Part shown: positions 53,229 through 61,860 of the stretch, one piece after another
How the letters are laid out: each line of letters begins with the position of its first letter
How positions within the stretch are numbered: position 1 is the first letter of the stretch
Assembly: GCA_033763795.1 (NCBI GenBank)
Contig: JANRJV010000055.1
Coordinates: 23,106 to 87,105 of the forward strand
DNA from: JAEUIV01 sp033763795
GTDB lineage: Bacteria; Planctomycetota; Phycisphaerae; Phycisphaerales; UBA1924
Reading direction: 5' to 3'
DNA: 64,000 bases
Notes under the pieces: generated by a model
The model's database searches: none
The model's input: only the letters and a program-made list of their open reading frames with translations
What the model was told of the DNA's origin: nothing
Program-made: the position numbers and the translations under genes

Positions 53229-54200
53229 TCAGCCCTCGACGACCCACGAGTGATCCTTCGCGTAGCCCAGCGTCACGAGCAGCTCGCCCGCGACGCGTGC
53301 GAAGTCCTGCCGCTCCGTGGGCGAGAGGTCGCGCTTCCAGCGTGCGACGCTCCTGGTGTTGATCGGGTCGCCGGCGTTTGAGTTGTTCATGAGGCGTCCC
53401 GGCTCGCGTGGGGCGCGGTCGGGGTCGCGGGCCGCGGCCATTTCGGGCACGAAGTCCTCGCCCAGCGCGGCGCATAGCCGCGACAGTTCCCGGGCCGGGT
53501 CCGAGACCAGCTGCTCGTACCGCACCTCGACGACGCGCGGATGCCCGTGGAACGCGGCCCCGCCGGTGGTGTCGTCGAGCCAGCGCCGGGCGCCGACGGC
53601 GATGGGCCGGTTGACGGTGTTGGGGATGATCTTGCCCTTGCGCACGATCTCCTTGGGATGGTGGCGCAGCGAACAGGCGACGTCGCGTCCGTCGCGGATG
53701 ACGTGGATGAATGTCGCGCGCGGGAACTGCTTGAGGATCCTGGCGACGTTGCGCACATTGGCGGGGGTCTTGTCGCCCCAGCGGGGCTTGCCGCGGCGGG
53801 CGGAGTACTGCCGGAAGAAGGACTCGGCGAAGCGCACCACGGACGTGCTGGACCGGGCAAGGGCCTCGACCTCGGCCCGCGAGAGCTGCCACTCCGTCGC
53901 GACGTTCGACGGGTTGAACATGTCGCAGAGGATGGAGGTCTCTGGGCCCATCGCCAGGTTCGGATGCCGATCGAGCATCTCGCGGAGCAGCGTGGTTCCG
54001 GATCGGCCGCAGCCGCCGATGATGACGGCGCGGTCGTCGCACGTGTCGTTGGTGTTGAACCAGGGGTGCAGGCGGACGAAGGCGCGCTTGATCTCGTGGC
54101 GGGCGAAGCGGGTGGCTGGTCGAACGCCCAGCGAGGCGATGATCCGGGGCATGGAGCGGCGCATGGGCGTGGAGGATACCCGTGGGGGCGGGCGGCTCAT
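53229..54200 (-). CDS. Sulfotransferase family protein
   Basis: A 323-residue protein of the PAPS-dependent sulfotransferase superfamily. The 5'-phosphosulfate-binding loop is IIGGCGRSGTTLLREMLDRHPN near residue 62. The 3'-phosphate-binding segment is TFIHVIRDGRDVACSLRHHP near 165. A KTPANVR motif precedes it and WGDK is also conserved. The acceptor could be a sugar, peptide or lipid; context gives no hint. The start is uncertain: an in-frame ATG 12 codons downstream is also possible, and neither has a strong Shine-Dalgarno sequence. It follows the fasciclin-domain gene on the same strand. Confidence 0.85.
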   Translation of the reverse strand: MSRPPPRVSSTPMRRSMPRIIASLGVRPATRFARHEIKRAFVRLHPWFNTNDTCDDRAVIIGGCGRSGTTLLREMLDRHPNLAMGPETSILCDMFNPSNVATEWQLSRAEVEALARSSTSVVRFAESFFRQYSARRGKPRWGDKTPANVRNVARILKQFPRATFIHVIRDGRDVACSLRHHPKEIVRKGKIIPNTVNRPIAVGARRWLDDTTGGAAFHGHPRVVEVRYEQLVSDPARELSRLCAALGEDFVPEMAAARDPDRAPREPGRLMNNSNAGDPINTRSVARWKRDLSPTERQDFARVAGELLVTLGYAKDHSWVVEG

Positions 54201-54212
54201 GAACGCGACAAA

Positions 54213-54236
54213 GCCGCGGGAGGATGTTCCCGCGGC
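54213..54236 (-). terminator. Stem-loop after the fasciclin gene (weak)
   Basis: A 9-bp stem GCCGCGGGA / TCCCGCGGC (54213-54221, 54228-54236; 6-base loop) lies about 50 bases after the fasciclin gene stop. On the minus strand TTTGTCG follows, a poor U-tract, so termination is only partly supported. Confidence 0.45.
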
Positions 54237-54287
54237 CGGCGCGTGGAGCGCTCTCAGGCCGGCGCCGAGCCGGCCGGGTTGGCGGGT

Positions 54288-55145
54288 TCAGTGACGCTTG
54301 TTGCCGCGGGTCATGGGGGTTTCCGCGAGCATCTCCGAGGCGCGGTCGAGCCCGCGCCGCAGAATCCAGGCGCGCTCGGAGGCGTTCTTCTCGCGGTTGG
54401 CGGCGTCGAGGCTCTCGCGCAGCTCGGTCACGACCGCCGCCGGCAGGTTGTCGGAGCCCAGGCCGATGATGCCCCGTGCGGCGATGGCGTAGACGGCGAC
54501 GCACGCCTCCGCCTGTCCTTCGTTGAAGAGGGGCGCGCCGAGCCGGATGGCGCGGTCGATCAGGTCGCGGGCGGCGGCTGGGCCGGGGGTCGCGGCGTCG
54601 CCCGAGGGGGCGTTATCCATGGGCGGCATCAGCACTGTGTCGATGACGTGGATCACGCCGTTGGACGCGGGGATGTCGATCGACGTGATGACCGAGTCGT
54701 TGACCTTCAGGCGCCCGTCGCTGAAGGAGAAGGTCAGCGTCTGGCCCGAGAGTGTGCGGGCGGTGCGGGCCCGCAGCGCGTCCGCGGCGGTCACGCGCCC
54801 CGGCACGACGTGGTAGGTGAGGATCGAGGTGAGCTTCTGGCGGTTCTCGGGCTTGAGCAGCGACTCGAGCGTGCCCGAGTCGATCTTGCCGAAGGCGTCG
54901 TTCGTGGGCGCGAAGACGGTGAAGGGTCCGTCTGCGGACAGGGGCTCCACGAGTTCCGCCTCGGTGAGGGCCGAGACGAGCGTCGAGAAGTTCGAGTTCG
55001 CCGACGCGACCTGCGGGATGTTGCGCGGCGAGCCTTGCTGGGCGAGCGCGGCGGGGGCGACGATCCCCGCGCCGAACGCCAGCCCGAGCGCGCCGAGCAG
55101 AAGCGAGCGGACCGTGCGCGCACCGATAGAGCCGAGGACAGACAT
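54288..55145 (-). CDS. Fasciclin (FAS1) domain secreted protein
   Basis: A 285-residue exported protein. The signal peptide ends near residue 36 (GIVAPAALAQ). A single FAS1 domain spans about residues 45-170 with the usual boxes: NSNFSTLVSALTEAELVEPL, GPFTVFAPTNDAFGKI, LTSILTYHVVPGRV and NGVIHVIDTVLMPP. FAS1 domains mediate adhesion or small-ligand binding outside the cell. A C-terminal helical region of about 100 residues (ARDLIDRAIRLGAPLFNEG, SERAWILRRGLDRASEML) is additional and unrecognised. It stands upstream of the sulfotransferase gene on the same strand. Confidence 0.9.
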   Translation of the reverse strand: MSVLGSIGARTVRSLLLGALGLAFGAGIVAPAALAQQGSPRNIPQVASANSNFSTLVSALTEAELVEPLSADGPFTVFAPTNDAFGKIDSGTLESLLKPENRQKLTSILTYHVVPGRVTAADALRARTARTLSGQTLTFSFSDGRLKVNDSVITSIDIPASNGVIHVIDTVLMPPMDNAPSGDAATPGPAAARDLIDRAIRLGAPLFNEGQAEACVAVYAIAARGIIGLGSDNLPAAVVTELRESLDAANREKNASERAWILRRGLDRASEMLAETPMTRGNKRH

Positions 55146-55331
55146 GCGGATTCCTTTCGATTGAAGTGGGGAACTTGGGCGGCCAGCAGCAGCCGGACCA
55201 CGACGAGCGAGTTCGCGGCGCGGTCACGCGTCGGATTCATCGGGCTTTGACATAGGCGGGGCGCGCGTCAAGTTTCGCGCGCGGCTGAAACTGGACCCCG
55301 CGGCGTGCGGCGCCCCGGCCCGGTGATTTCT

Positions 55332-55757
55332 TCAGCGGCCCGCGGTTTCGTGAAAGGTCGCCCCGGCGAGCACGTCAAAGGAGACGAAGTCCCCGACCTT
55401 GAACTGCTCGGCCTTCTGCCGAGGGTCTGTCAGCTTGCACACCATCGGAGCGCCGGCGTGCACGGTGATCGAGTTCTCGCCGGGGTGCACGGCAGTGACC
55501 TGGCCCTGGACGCGCCGGGGTCGGCCGTAGACCGGTTCGATGTAGCGCCCGCCGGTGTTCACGACGTCGACTCGGCGGGCCGACGCGTTGATGCGCCCGA
55601 TGAGGCGCTTGCCGACGGCGGCCGCGGGGCGCTGATAGACGCCCAGATGGAGCTGATAGTCCGTGCCGGGGATCGTGAGCACGACGCGGTCGGAGGACGC
55701 CTCGGCGAGGACGCCCCGCGCGAGCGACGGATCGGACTGCATGGAAGGAGCGGTCAT
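55332..55757 (-). CDS. Hypothetical protein, 141 residues, beta-rich
   Basis: A small cytoplasmic-looking protein that I do not recognise. Its pattern of short alternating hydrophobic strands (VVLTIPGTDYQLHLGVY, RIDVVNTGG-like RRVDVVNTGGRYIEPVYG, VQGQVTAVHPGENSITVHAGAPMVCKL, FKVGDFVSFDVLAGATF) suggests an OB-fold-like barrel in the second half. The repeated GxxxxV and FKVGDFVSF style is reminiscent of bacterial translation or PilZ-like small domains, but no assignment is made. Start at ATG 55757 or the in-frame ATG at 55742. It lies 39 bases after the trpG-like gene on the same strand. Confidence 0.65.
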   Translation of the reverse strand: MTAPSMQSDPSLARGVLAEASSDRVVLTIPGTDYQLHLGVYQRPAAAVGKRLIGRINASARRVDVVNTGGRYIEPVYGRPRRVQGQVTAVHPGENSITVHAGAPMVCKLTDPRQKAEQFKVGDFVSFDVLAGATFHETAGR

Positions 55758-55796
55758 GCGGGAAGGCTACGGGCGCGGGCGCCCGACGTAAAGGGC

Positions 55797-56453
55797 TCAG
55801 CGGTGCGCCGAGGTCTCGGCGGTCTGAGCGGAGAGCGCCGAAGGCAGTCCCAGAAAGTTCGCCAGCAGCCTGGGCCCTTCGACCGTCAGGAAACTCTCGG
55901 GGTGAAACTGGACGCCTTCCAGCGGCGGCTCGCCCGGTCGCGTTGCGACACGCCGCAGGCCCATGACGACGTCGACCTCACGGCCGTCGTCCAGCACGTC
56001 GCGCGTCCACGCCGAGACTTCCCAGCCCTCGGCGGGCACGGTCTCGCGGAGGACGACGAGGCTGTGATAGCGCGTGGCGGTGAAGGGGCTGGGCACGCCG
56101 CGGTAGATGCCCTTGCCGTCGTGGAACACGTCGGAGGTCTTGCCGTGCATGACGCGTGTGTGCCGGGCGACGGTCATGCCGCTGGTGTGCCCGATGCACT
56201 GGTGACCCAGGCAGACGCCAAGAATGGGGATCGACCCCGCGAGCGAGCGGATGATGTCGTTGGAGACGCCCGCTTCCGAGGGCGAGCAGGGGCCGGGGGA
56301 GATGATCACGTGCGACGGCGCGAGCTGGCGCGCCTCGGCGGGGGTGATGCAGTCGTTGCGCACGACGCGCACGTCCGCGGTCGGATCGAGCTCGCCGATC
56401 CTTTGAACGAGGTTCCAGGTGAACGAATCGTAGTTGTCGATCAGGAGGATCAT
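55797..56453 (-). CDS. trpG: Anthranilate/aminodeoxychorismate synthase component II (glutaminase)
   Basis: A 218-residue class I glutamine amidotransferase that supplies ammonia for anthranilate or aminodeoxychorismate synthesis. The start MILLIDNYDSFTWNLVQ is typical. The nucleophile Cys is in LGVCLGHQCIG near residue 80, and the His-Glu pair in GVQFHPESFLT near 193. Also present are HVIISPGPCSP and the RYHSLVV segment. TrpG and PabA cannot be told apart by eye and one protein often serves both. The synthase component I is not in the window; trpF is 11 kb away. Confidence 0.9.
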   Translation of the reverse strand: MILLIDNYDSFTWNLVQRIGELDPTADVRVVRNDCITPAEARQLAPSHVIISPGPCSPSEAGVSNDIIRSLAGSIPILGVCLGHQCIGHTSGMTVARHTRVMHGKTSDVFHDGKGIYRGVPSPFTATRYHSLVVLRETVPAEGWEVSAWTRDVLDDGREVDVVMGLRRVATRPGEPPLEGVQFHPESFLTVEGPRLLANFLGLPSALSAQTAETSAHR

Positions 56454-56530
56454 CGTGGCCCAAGAGTAGGGCCGGTCGGGCGGGCGGAGCCAGCCGGGGC
56501 ATGGCGGGCGGCCAGCGCGGGCGCCCGAGG

Positions 56531-57328
56531 TCAGGCGGCGACCGAATCCGTGCCCGCGACGCCGTCACGCGTCACGTAGAACAGCCGGTTGGTGATCGGG
56601 TACGGCAGCCTGAGGTAATCGTGCTCGACGCGGGTGCGCACCCGGTTGAGGAACGGGGCGGGGCCGGCGCTGAGCGCCAGGAACATGTCGCGCGAGGGGG
56701 TGGCGACGAGGAAGTCGCCGCCCATCTCGGGCGCGAGCTTCAGAAAGAGCTCCGAGAGCAGGAGGCGCGACGCGTCGTACCCGTCCTGGTTGGTCAGGAG
56801 CACGGCGTGCCCGCCCTCCGCCGAGTCCATCACGCGGAACTCCAGCTCGGGGGTGTAGCGCTTGAGGTTCTCGCGGGCGACCTCGTCGAGCTCCTCGGCG
56901 GTGAGTCCCCAGCGGATCATCTGCTCCGTGGTGACGGAGACGGTCATGTAGGGCATGTCGAGGACGAAGACGACGGAGGTGTCGTTGACGAACGGGACGT
57001 GCGCGACCAGCTCCTGCGAGAGGTGCTTGAAGATCGAGTTGGGCTGGATGCGGGGCATGACGCGGGTCTTGGCGATGTCCCAGGGCATGCCGGCCGCCGA
57101 CAGGGCTTCTTCGTCGAAGAGGTGCTCGAGATACTGCTCGACGATCTCCGTGCCGCGCGTCGGATTCGTGGCGACCAGGCGGAGCAGGTTGTCGAGATCG
57201 AGCCGGCGGCCGTTGACGATCATCTCCTTGGGGCCGACCAGCGCGACTTCGTACTCCGGGCGGAGCCGGCGCAGCATCGAGGCGACCTGCTCGGCGAACG
57301 CTTCGGGCTCTTGAGGCATGCTGCTCAT
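56531..57328 (-). CDS. DUF1444 family protein
   Basis: A 265-residue cytoplasmic protein resembling the DUF1444 (YtpQ) family. Typical segments are a short helix and strand at the start (RPEYEVALVGPKEMIVNGRRLDLDNL), RVMPRIQPNS near 95, PFVNDTSVVFVLDMPYMTVSVTTEQM and the late DFLVATPSRDMFLALSAG near 215. No enzymatic motif is evident and the role of the family is unknown. Start at ATG 57328, or three codons later. It diverges from kdsA. Confidence 0.75.
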   Translation of the reverse strand: MSSMPQEPEAFAEQVASMLRRLRPEYEVALVGPKEMIVNGRRLDLDNLLRLVATNPTRGTEIVEQYLEHLFDEEALSAAGMPWDIAKTRVMPRIQPNSIFKHLSQELVAHVPFVNDTSVVFVLDMPYMTVSVTTEQMIRWGLTAEELDEVARENLKRYTPELEFRVMDSAEGGHAVLLTNQDGYDASRLLLSELFLKLAPEMGGDFLVATPSRDMFLALSAGPAPFLNRVRTRVEHDYLRLPYPITNRLFYVTRDGVAGTDSVAA

Positions 57329-57514
57329 CTTCTCGTCTCACACCTTCGTTGTGCACGCCCTCCGCGTGCCCGATCCGGGACGGCCGCGGCCGAACCGAGT
57401 ATCGTCTTCCGATACGCCGGGGCACAGCGAATGTTCCGCTCCGCGCAGCTTGTCCGACGCATACAATGATTAGCGAAGCAAGACGGGGCCGCGTTGCCGG
57501 ATCGAGGGAAGTCC

Positions 57515-58390
57515 ATGAATGCCCAGGGCAGGCTGTGCCGGATCCCCGGCCCCGATAATCAAAGCTTCCGAGTGGGCGACGGGCAACCTCTGTGCGTGAT
57601 CGCCGGCCCCTGCGTGATCGAGGACCGCGAGCTGATGTTCTCCGTCGCGCGGACCCTGCGCGACGCCTGCGCCGCCTCGGGGCTCGGCTACGTCTTCAAG
57701 GCGAGCTTCGACAAGGCCAACCGCACCAGCGCCGATTCCTCCCGCGGCCCGGGGATCAGCGCGGGGCTCGATCTGCTCGCCGAGATCCGGGAGAGCGAAG
57801 GCGTTCCGGTCACGACCGACATCCACGAGGCGTGGCAGGCGGAGAAGGTTGCCGAGGTCGTCGACATCATCCAAATCCCCGCGTTCCTGTGCCGGCAGAC
57901 GGACCTGCTGGTTGCCGCGGGAGAGGCGGCGGGCCGACGGGGACGGAGCGTCAACGTCAAGAAGGGGCAGTTCATCTCTCCCGCGGAGATGAAGGGGCCG
58001 GTGGGCAAGCTGGTGGCCGCCGGGTGCGGGGACATCATGGTCACCGAGCGCGGCACCTTCTTCGGGTACCACCGGCTCGTCAATGACTTCATCGGGATAG
58101 GTGACATGCTGGAGGCCCGCTATCACGCGGACGTCCGCCCTCCCGTCTGCTTCGACGCCACGCATTCGGCCCAGCTGCCCGGTCTGGGGGCCACGTCCGG
58201 CGGGCGGCGCGAACGCGTGCCCCTCCTGGCCCGCGCCGCGGCGGCGGCCGGCGTCGATGCGCTCTTCCTTGAGTGTCACCCCGAGCCCGAGCGGGCCCGC
58301 AGCGACGCCAGCACCATGCTCGCGCTCTCGGACGCGGCGCCCCTGCTGAGGCAGGTCGCTGCCATCGCCGCGCTAGTGCGGAAGACGTAG
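57515..58390 (+). CDS. kdsA: 3-deoxy-8-phosphooctulonate synthase
   Basis: A 291-residue Kdo-8-phosphate synthase, which joins arabinose-5-phosphate and PEP on the way to Kdo of lipopolysaccharide. Conserved segments include CVIAGPCVIEDRELM, VFKASFDKANRTS with the PEP-binding Lys-Asn pattern, TTDIHEAWQAE, IPAFLCRQTDLL, VNVKKGQF, ERGTFFGYHRLVNDF and FDATHSAQLPG. Later the ECHPEPERARSDA metal/substrate segment appears. I chose ATG 57515, preceded by AGGGAAG; a TTG seven codons earlier is less likely. Its presence shows a Gram-negative type outer membrane. Confidence 0.93.
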   Translation: MNAQGRLCRIPGPDNQSFRVGDGQPLCVIAGPCVIEDRELMFSVARTLRDACAASGLGYVFKASFDKANRTSADSSRGPGISAGLDLLAEIRESEGVPVTTDIHEAWQAEKVAEVVDIIQIPAFLCRQTDLLVAAGEAAGRRGRSVNVKKGQFISPAEMKGPVGKLVAAGCGDIMVTERGTFFGYHRLVNDFIGIGDMLEARYHADVRPPVCFDATHSAQLPGLGATSGGRRERVPLLARAAAAAGVDALFLECHPEPERARSDASTMLALSDAAPLLRQVAAIAALVRKT

Positions 58391-58436
58391 CCCCGACGCG
58401 GCTCTCTCCCGCTCTCCCGGTGCGTAGAATGAGGCT

Positions 58437-58970
58437 ATGAAGCGAAAGTGCGATCGCTGCAGCGCCGAAGCGACCGTGCATGAGGTCATGATCCGCAACG
58501 GCGAGAAGGTGGAGAAGCACCTCTGCGAGGCGTGCGCGCGCGAGGAGGGCGTCGCGGTCGCGAGCCACGCACCGATCAACGAGCTCATCACCAGCTTCGT
58601 CATGTCGCAGGCCGGGGCCCAGCCCGCGGCCAAGCCCGGCGCCTGCGCGGGCTGCGGGATGAACTTCGCCGAGTTCCGCCAGTCGGGCCTGCTGGGCTGC
58701 TCGGAGTGCTACAAGGCGTTCGAGCCGCAGCTCGGCCCGATGATCGAGCGTGCGCACGAGGGCGCGACGCACCACACGGGCAAGACGCCTCGGCGGGGCG
58801 TCGGAGCCGTGGACCGCCAGGAGCGGATCGTGGTGCTGCGCCGCCAACTCTCTGAGGCGATCGCCGCGGAGCAGTACGAGCGGGCGGCCGCTCTTCGGGA
58901 CGAGCTGCTGCACGTCGAGAAGTCGCCCGACGGCGCGGGCGATCAACCCCCTGCCAAAGGCGGCCGCTGA
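58437..58970 (+). CDS. mcsA: McsA-like protein: Cys-rich zinc protein with UVR motif
   Basis: A 177-residue protein of the McsA type, the activator of the protein arginine kinase. It carries paired zinc-finger-like Cys motifs: C5-x2-C8 (CDRC) with C30-x2-C33 (CEAC), and ACAGC with CSECY further on. A UVR motif sits near residues 130-160 (RIVVLRRQLSEAIAAEQYERAAALRDEL). The stop codon overlaps the ATG of mcsB by one base (TGATG), so the two are translationally coupled. It follows kdsA after 46 bases. Clp-type partners are not in the window. Confidence 0.88.
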   Translation: MKRKCDRCSAEATVHEVMIRNGEKVEKHLCEACAREEGVAVASHAPINELITSFVMSQAGAQPAAKPGACAGCGMNFAEFRQSGLLGCSECYKAFEPQLGPMIERAHEGATHHTGKTPRRGVGAVDRQERIVVLRRQLSEAIAAEQYERAAALRDELLHVEKSPDGAGDQPPAKGGR

Positions 58971-60034
58971 TGCGCGAGTCCCGGCAGGGAGGCGGGCCGC
59001 CGACGAGCGCCGAGTGGCTCCGGACGGACACTCCGGAGAACGACGTGGTCCTCTCCTCGCGGGTGCGGTTTGCCCGCAACTTCGCGGGGTACCCGTTCCT
59101 GAGCCGCGCGCGGCGCGACGACCGCAAGCAGGTGCTCGCGCGGGCGCGGCGCGACATTCTGGACGGGCACGTCGCCTCGCGCATGATGTGGATCGACCTG
59201 AACGAGACGCCGCCGCTGGAGCGCAGCCTGCTCGTCGAGCGCCACCTCATCTCCAAGCAGCACGCCAAGGGCGACGAGCCGCGGGCCGTCGCTCTGAGCC
59301 CCGACGAACGCCTCTCGATCATGGTCAACGAGGAGGACCACCTTCGGATCCAGGTGATCCGCGGGGGGCTCTCGCTCGACGCCGCGTTCGAACAGATCGA
59401 CAAGGTCGACGACCGCATCGAGCAGCAGAGCGACTACGCGTTCTCGCAACGATTCGGGTACCTGACGGCGTGCCCGACGAACGTGGGCACGGGCGTCCGC
59501 GTCAGCGTGATGCTGCATCTGCCGGGACTCAAGCTCACCGGGGAGATCGAGAAGGTGCGGCGTGCGGCCAAGGGGATGAGCCTCGCCGTGCGTGGGTTCT
59601 ACGGCGAGGGCTCGGAGGCGGTGGGGGACTTCTTCCAGCTGTCCAACCAGACGACCCTGGGCAAGGACGAGCGCGGCCTGCTCGCCGACTTCGAGGGAGA
59701 CCTTGTGCCCAAGGTCGTCGAGTACGAGCGGCTGGCCCGCCGATCGCTCCTCGATAAGCGCCGGGTCATTCTGGACGACAAGGTGCACCGCGCGCTGGGG
59801 ACGCTGCTGCACGCGCGGCTGCTCAAGAGCGAAGAAGCCCTGGAGATGCTCAGCTACGTCCGGCTGGGGGTCCTGCTCAACGTGATCGACGGCGTCGACC
59901 TCGCGACCGTCAATAATCTCGTGCTGCTCACGCAGCCCGCGCACCTGCAGAAGGCTCTGAAGCGCGACCTGGAGCAGTCCGAGCGACGGATCGAGCGGGC
60001 CACGCTCGTCCGTCAGACGCTGGGCGGCTCCTGA
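58970..60034 (+). CDS. mcsB: Protein arginine kinase McsB
   Basis: A 354-residue ATP:guanido phosphotransferase that phosphorylates arginine residues of proteins, marking them for ClpCP in Firmicutes. The ATP-site Arg segment VVLSSRVRFARNFAGYPF is near residue 25. Other family motifs are MVNEEDHLRIQVIRGG and the catalytic LTACPTNVGTGVRVSVMLHLPGL near 165, and FFQLSNQTTLGKDE near 222. Length is normal. It starts inside the stop codon of mcsA. The 3' end overlaps the convergent tilS gene by 22 bases. Confidence 0.93.
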   Translation: MRESRQGGGPPTSAEWLRTDTPENDVVLSSRVRFARNFAGYPFLSRARRDDRKQVLARARRDILDGHVASRMMWIDLNETPPLERSLLVERHLISKQHAKGDEPRAVALSPDERLSIMVNEEDHLRIQVIRGGLSLDAAFEQIDKVDDRIEQQSDYAFSQRFGYLTACPTNVGTGVRVSVMLHLPGLKLTGEIEKVRRAAKGMSLAVRGFYGEGSEAVGDFFQLSNQTTLGKDERGLLADFEGDLVPKVVEYERLARRSLLDKRRVILDDKVHRALGTLLHARLLKSEEALEMLSYVRLGVLLNVIDGVDLATVNNLVLLTQPAHLQKALKRDLEQSERRIERATLVRQTLGGS

Positions 60035-61140
60035 ACGGGCCCGGGGGCGGGCCGCTCGGGCGCGCGTTCGATGCGGACCTCCCTTGCCGTCACGATGACA
60101 AGCCCCCCGCCCGCCAGCTCGAAGCGGCGCGGGTCCGTCGAGCCGTCGCGCACGGCCCGCACGATGGCGCCGATGATCCGGGCGGAGAGCCGGTCGCGCC
60201 CGTGTCGCCCCCGGTCGGTGGCCTCGTCCCGGATCAGCGCGCCCAGCACGATCGGGGACGCTTTTCTGAGCTCGTCGCGCGACCAGACGGGCGGCTCGCG
60301 TCGGAGCCGGCGTACTTGCTCTCGAACGAGCGCAGCTGCGTGGGCCATCAGCCGGGCGGTGTCGGCGGCGCGTTCCGCCGCCCCGGGCCGCAGGGCCAGC
60401 ATCTCGGGCACGACGCGGGCCCGCAGCGCCGCCCGCAGGCGCGAGACGTCCGCGTTGGTCGCGTCCTCGCGCCAGGCGATGCCGGCGAGCGTGCACGCCC
60501 GGCGCGTGAGCTCGGGACGGACGCCGAGCATGGGGCGCACCAGCCACACGCCGTCGGTCAGCCGGCGCCGCGCCGCGATGCCGCGCATCCCGTCGAGCCC
60601 CGCGCCGCGCATGAGCGCCATGAGCAGCGACTCGAGCTGGTCGCCGGCGTGGTGGGCCGTGGCGACCGCGCCGCAGCGCGACGCGCGGGCCATCTCCGCC
60701 AGGGCCGCGTAGCGCTGCCGCCGGGCGCCGGCCTCGGCGTTTCCCGGGCCGACGCGGACTTCCCGCTGCACGAATGCGATCCCGAGCCGCTCCGCGAGGG
60801 CCGCCGCTGCGTCGCGGTCGGCCAGTGCGTCGGCGCGAGGCCGCAAGTCGTGCACGACGTGCCCCATGACCAGGGCGTGAGGTCCCGCGACCAGCGTCAG
60901 GGCCGCGGCGAGCGCCGAAGAGTCCGCTCCCCCCGAGCACGCGATCAACGTGCGCCCCGGGGGCTCGTGGGCCGCAGGCTTCAACCCGTCGGGGACCGAG
61001 GTGAGACGCCGCCAGGCTTTGCCGGTCTCCCGGACCAGCGGGTGTGATCGCCTCAACTGGCCGACCGACCCGGGCCGCGGGCTTCCGGCGCCCGTTCCCG
61101 TGCCCGGGGGGCGTTCGGGTGGCCCGCTTGTCCAGTCCAT
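60013..61140 (-). CDS. tilS: tRNA(Ile)-lysidine synthase
   Basis: A 375-residue N-type ATP pyrophosphatase that converts the wobble C of tRNA-Ile(CAT) to lysidine. The PP-loop SGGADSSALAAAL is at about residue 69. Also typical are HVVHDLRPRADALADRDAAAALAERLG, ATAHHAGDQLESLLMALMRGAGLDGMRG and VRPMLGVRPELTRRACTLAGIAWREDATN, which holds the catalytic Asp-Asn. The C-terminal substrate domain is shorter than in E. coli. It overlaps mcsB tail to tail by 22 bases. Confidence 0.92.
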   Translation of the reverse strand: MDWTSGPPERPPGTGTGAGSPRPGSVGQLRRSHPLVRETGKAWRRLTSVPDGLKPAAHEPPGRTLIACSGGADSSALAAALTLVAGPHALVMGHVVHDLRPRADALADRDAAAALAERLGIAFVQREVRVGPGNAEAGARRQRYAALAEMARASRCGAVATAHHAGDQLESLLMALMRGAGLDGMRGIAARRRLTDGVWLVRPMLGVRPELTRRACTLAGIAWREDATNADVSRLRAALRARVVPEMLALRPGAAERAADTARLMAHAAALVREQVRRLRREPPVWSRDELRKASPIVLGALIRDEATDRGRHGRDRLSARIIGAIVRAVRDGSTDPRRFELAGGGLVIVTAREVRIERAPERPAPGPVQEPPSV

Positions 61141-61208
61141 CGCCGGATCGTACCGATGAACTTCTGCCCGCGGTCGAGGTTCGTCCGCGGGCGTGCGGAG
61201 GATCCGCG

Positions 61209-61853
61209 GTGGCGTGTCTGTCGGCGATGCAATCGGGCCTGTTGCTGATCGAGTCGCCCACGATGCTGGCCGCGTCGTTCCCGACCTCGCAGGTGATGCT
61301 CGCCGTCGTGCTCCTGGCGGGGGGCGTGGCGCTGCTGGCGATGCCGAAGCTCCGCGACCGGCTCTTGCCGTCGCGGCACCGGGGCGCCGCCGAGTCGGTG
61401 GCCGCGCGGGCGGAACGGGCGCGCAAGGCCGCCGCGGAGCTGGCGCAGATCGAGCAGGTAGCGCGTGACGCGCGGGAAGCGATCCGGCTGGGCTGCCAGC
61501 AGCTCGATGCGCGGCTGGAACGGCTGGAATCGCTGGTCCGCCGGGTGGATGAGATCGCCGCGTCGTCGGTCCCGATGCAGGAGCCGCCCCGCGTCATCCT
61601 CAGGGCGGTGAGCCCCGCCGCGGCGCCGGCAGCGCCGGCGCGCGTTCCGGTCGCGGCCGGTGCGGCTGCCGCGATGGACGGCGGCTTCCACGGAGCCGGC
61701 CCACATCGCCCCGCGCACGAAGAGCCAGAAGACCCGATGATCCGCCGCGCGTGGGAGCTGGCTCAGGCGGGGCGGTCGGCCCGCGATATCGCCGCGGAGC
61801 TCGGGGAGCACATCGGCAAGGTTGAACTCATGCTCGCGCTGCGCCGGGCGTGA
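61209..61853 (+). CDS. Hypothetical membrane protein with a DUF2802/DUF6115-like helix-turn-helix tail
   Basis: A 214-residue protein. A membrane helix lies near residues 24-46 (QVMLAVVLLAGGVALLAMP), followed by a charged coiled-coil-like region (about 60-115: SVAARAERARKAAAELAQIEQVARDAREA, DARLERLESLVRRVDEIA). An Ala/Pro linker follows. The last 40 residues (IRRAWELAQAGRSARDIAAELGEHIGKVELMLALRR) resemble the small helix-turn-helix of DUF2802/DUF6115 proteins. I chose GTG 61209, with GGAGG at seven bases; a later ATG at 61227 is possible. It converges on the agmatinase-family gene with a 7-base gap. Function unknown. Confidence 0.7.
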   Translation: MACLSAMQSGLLLIESPTMLAASFPTSQVMLAVVLLAGGVALLAMPKLRDRLLPSRHRGAAESVAARAERARKAAAELAQIEQVARDAREAIRLGCQQLDARLERLESLVRRVDEIAASSVPMQEPPRVILRAVSPAAAPAAPARVPVAAGAAAAMDGGFHGAGPHRPAHEEPEDPMIRRAWELAQAGRSARDIAAELGEHIGKVELMLALRRA

Positions 61854-61860
61854 CCGGCGG

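Noticed and set aside
55247..55252. Perfect TTGACA on the plus strand
   Set aside because: No -10-like hexamer at suitable spacing and no plus-strand gene follows; it lies upstream of minus-strand genes only.
58943..61597. Long minus-strand open frame across mcsB and tilS
   Set aside because: Ser/Arg/Pro-rich with no recognisable domain; mcsB and tilS explain the region on their proper frames.
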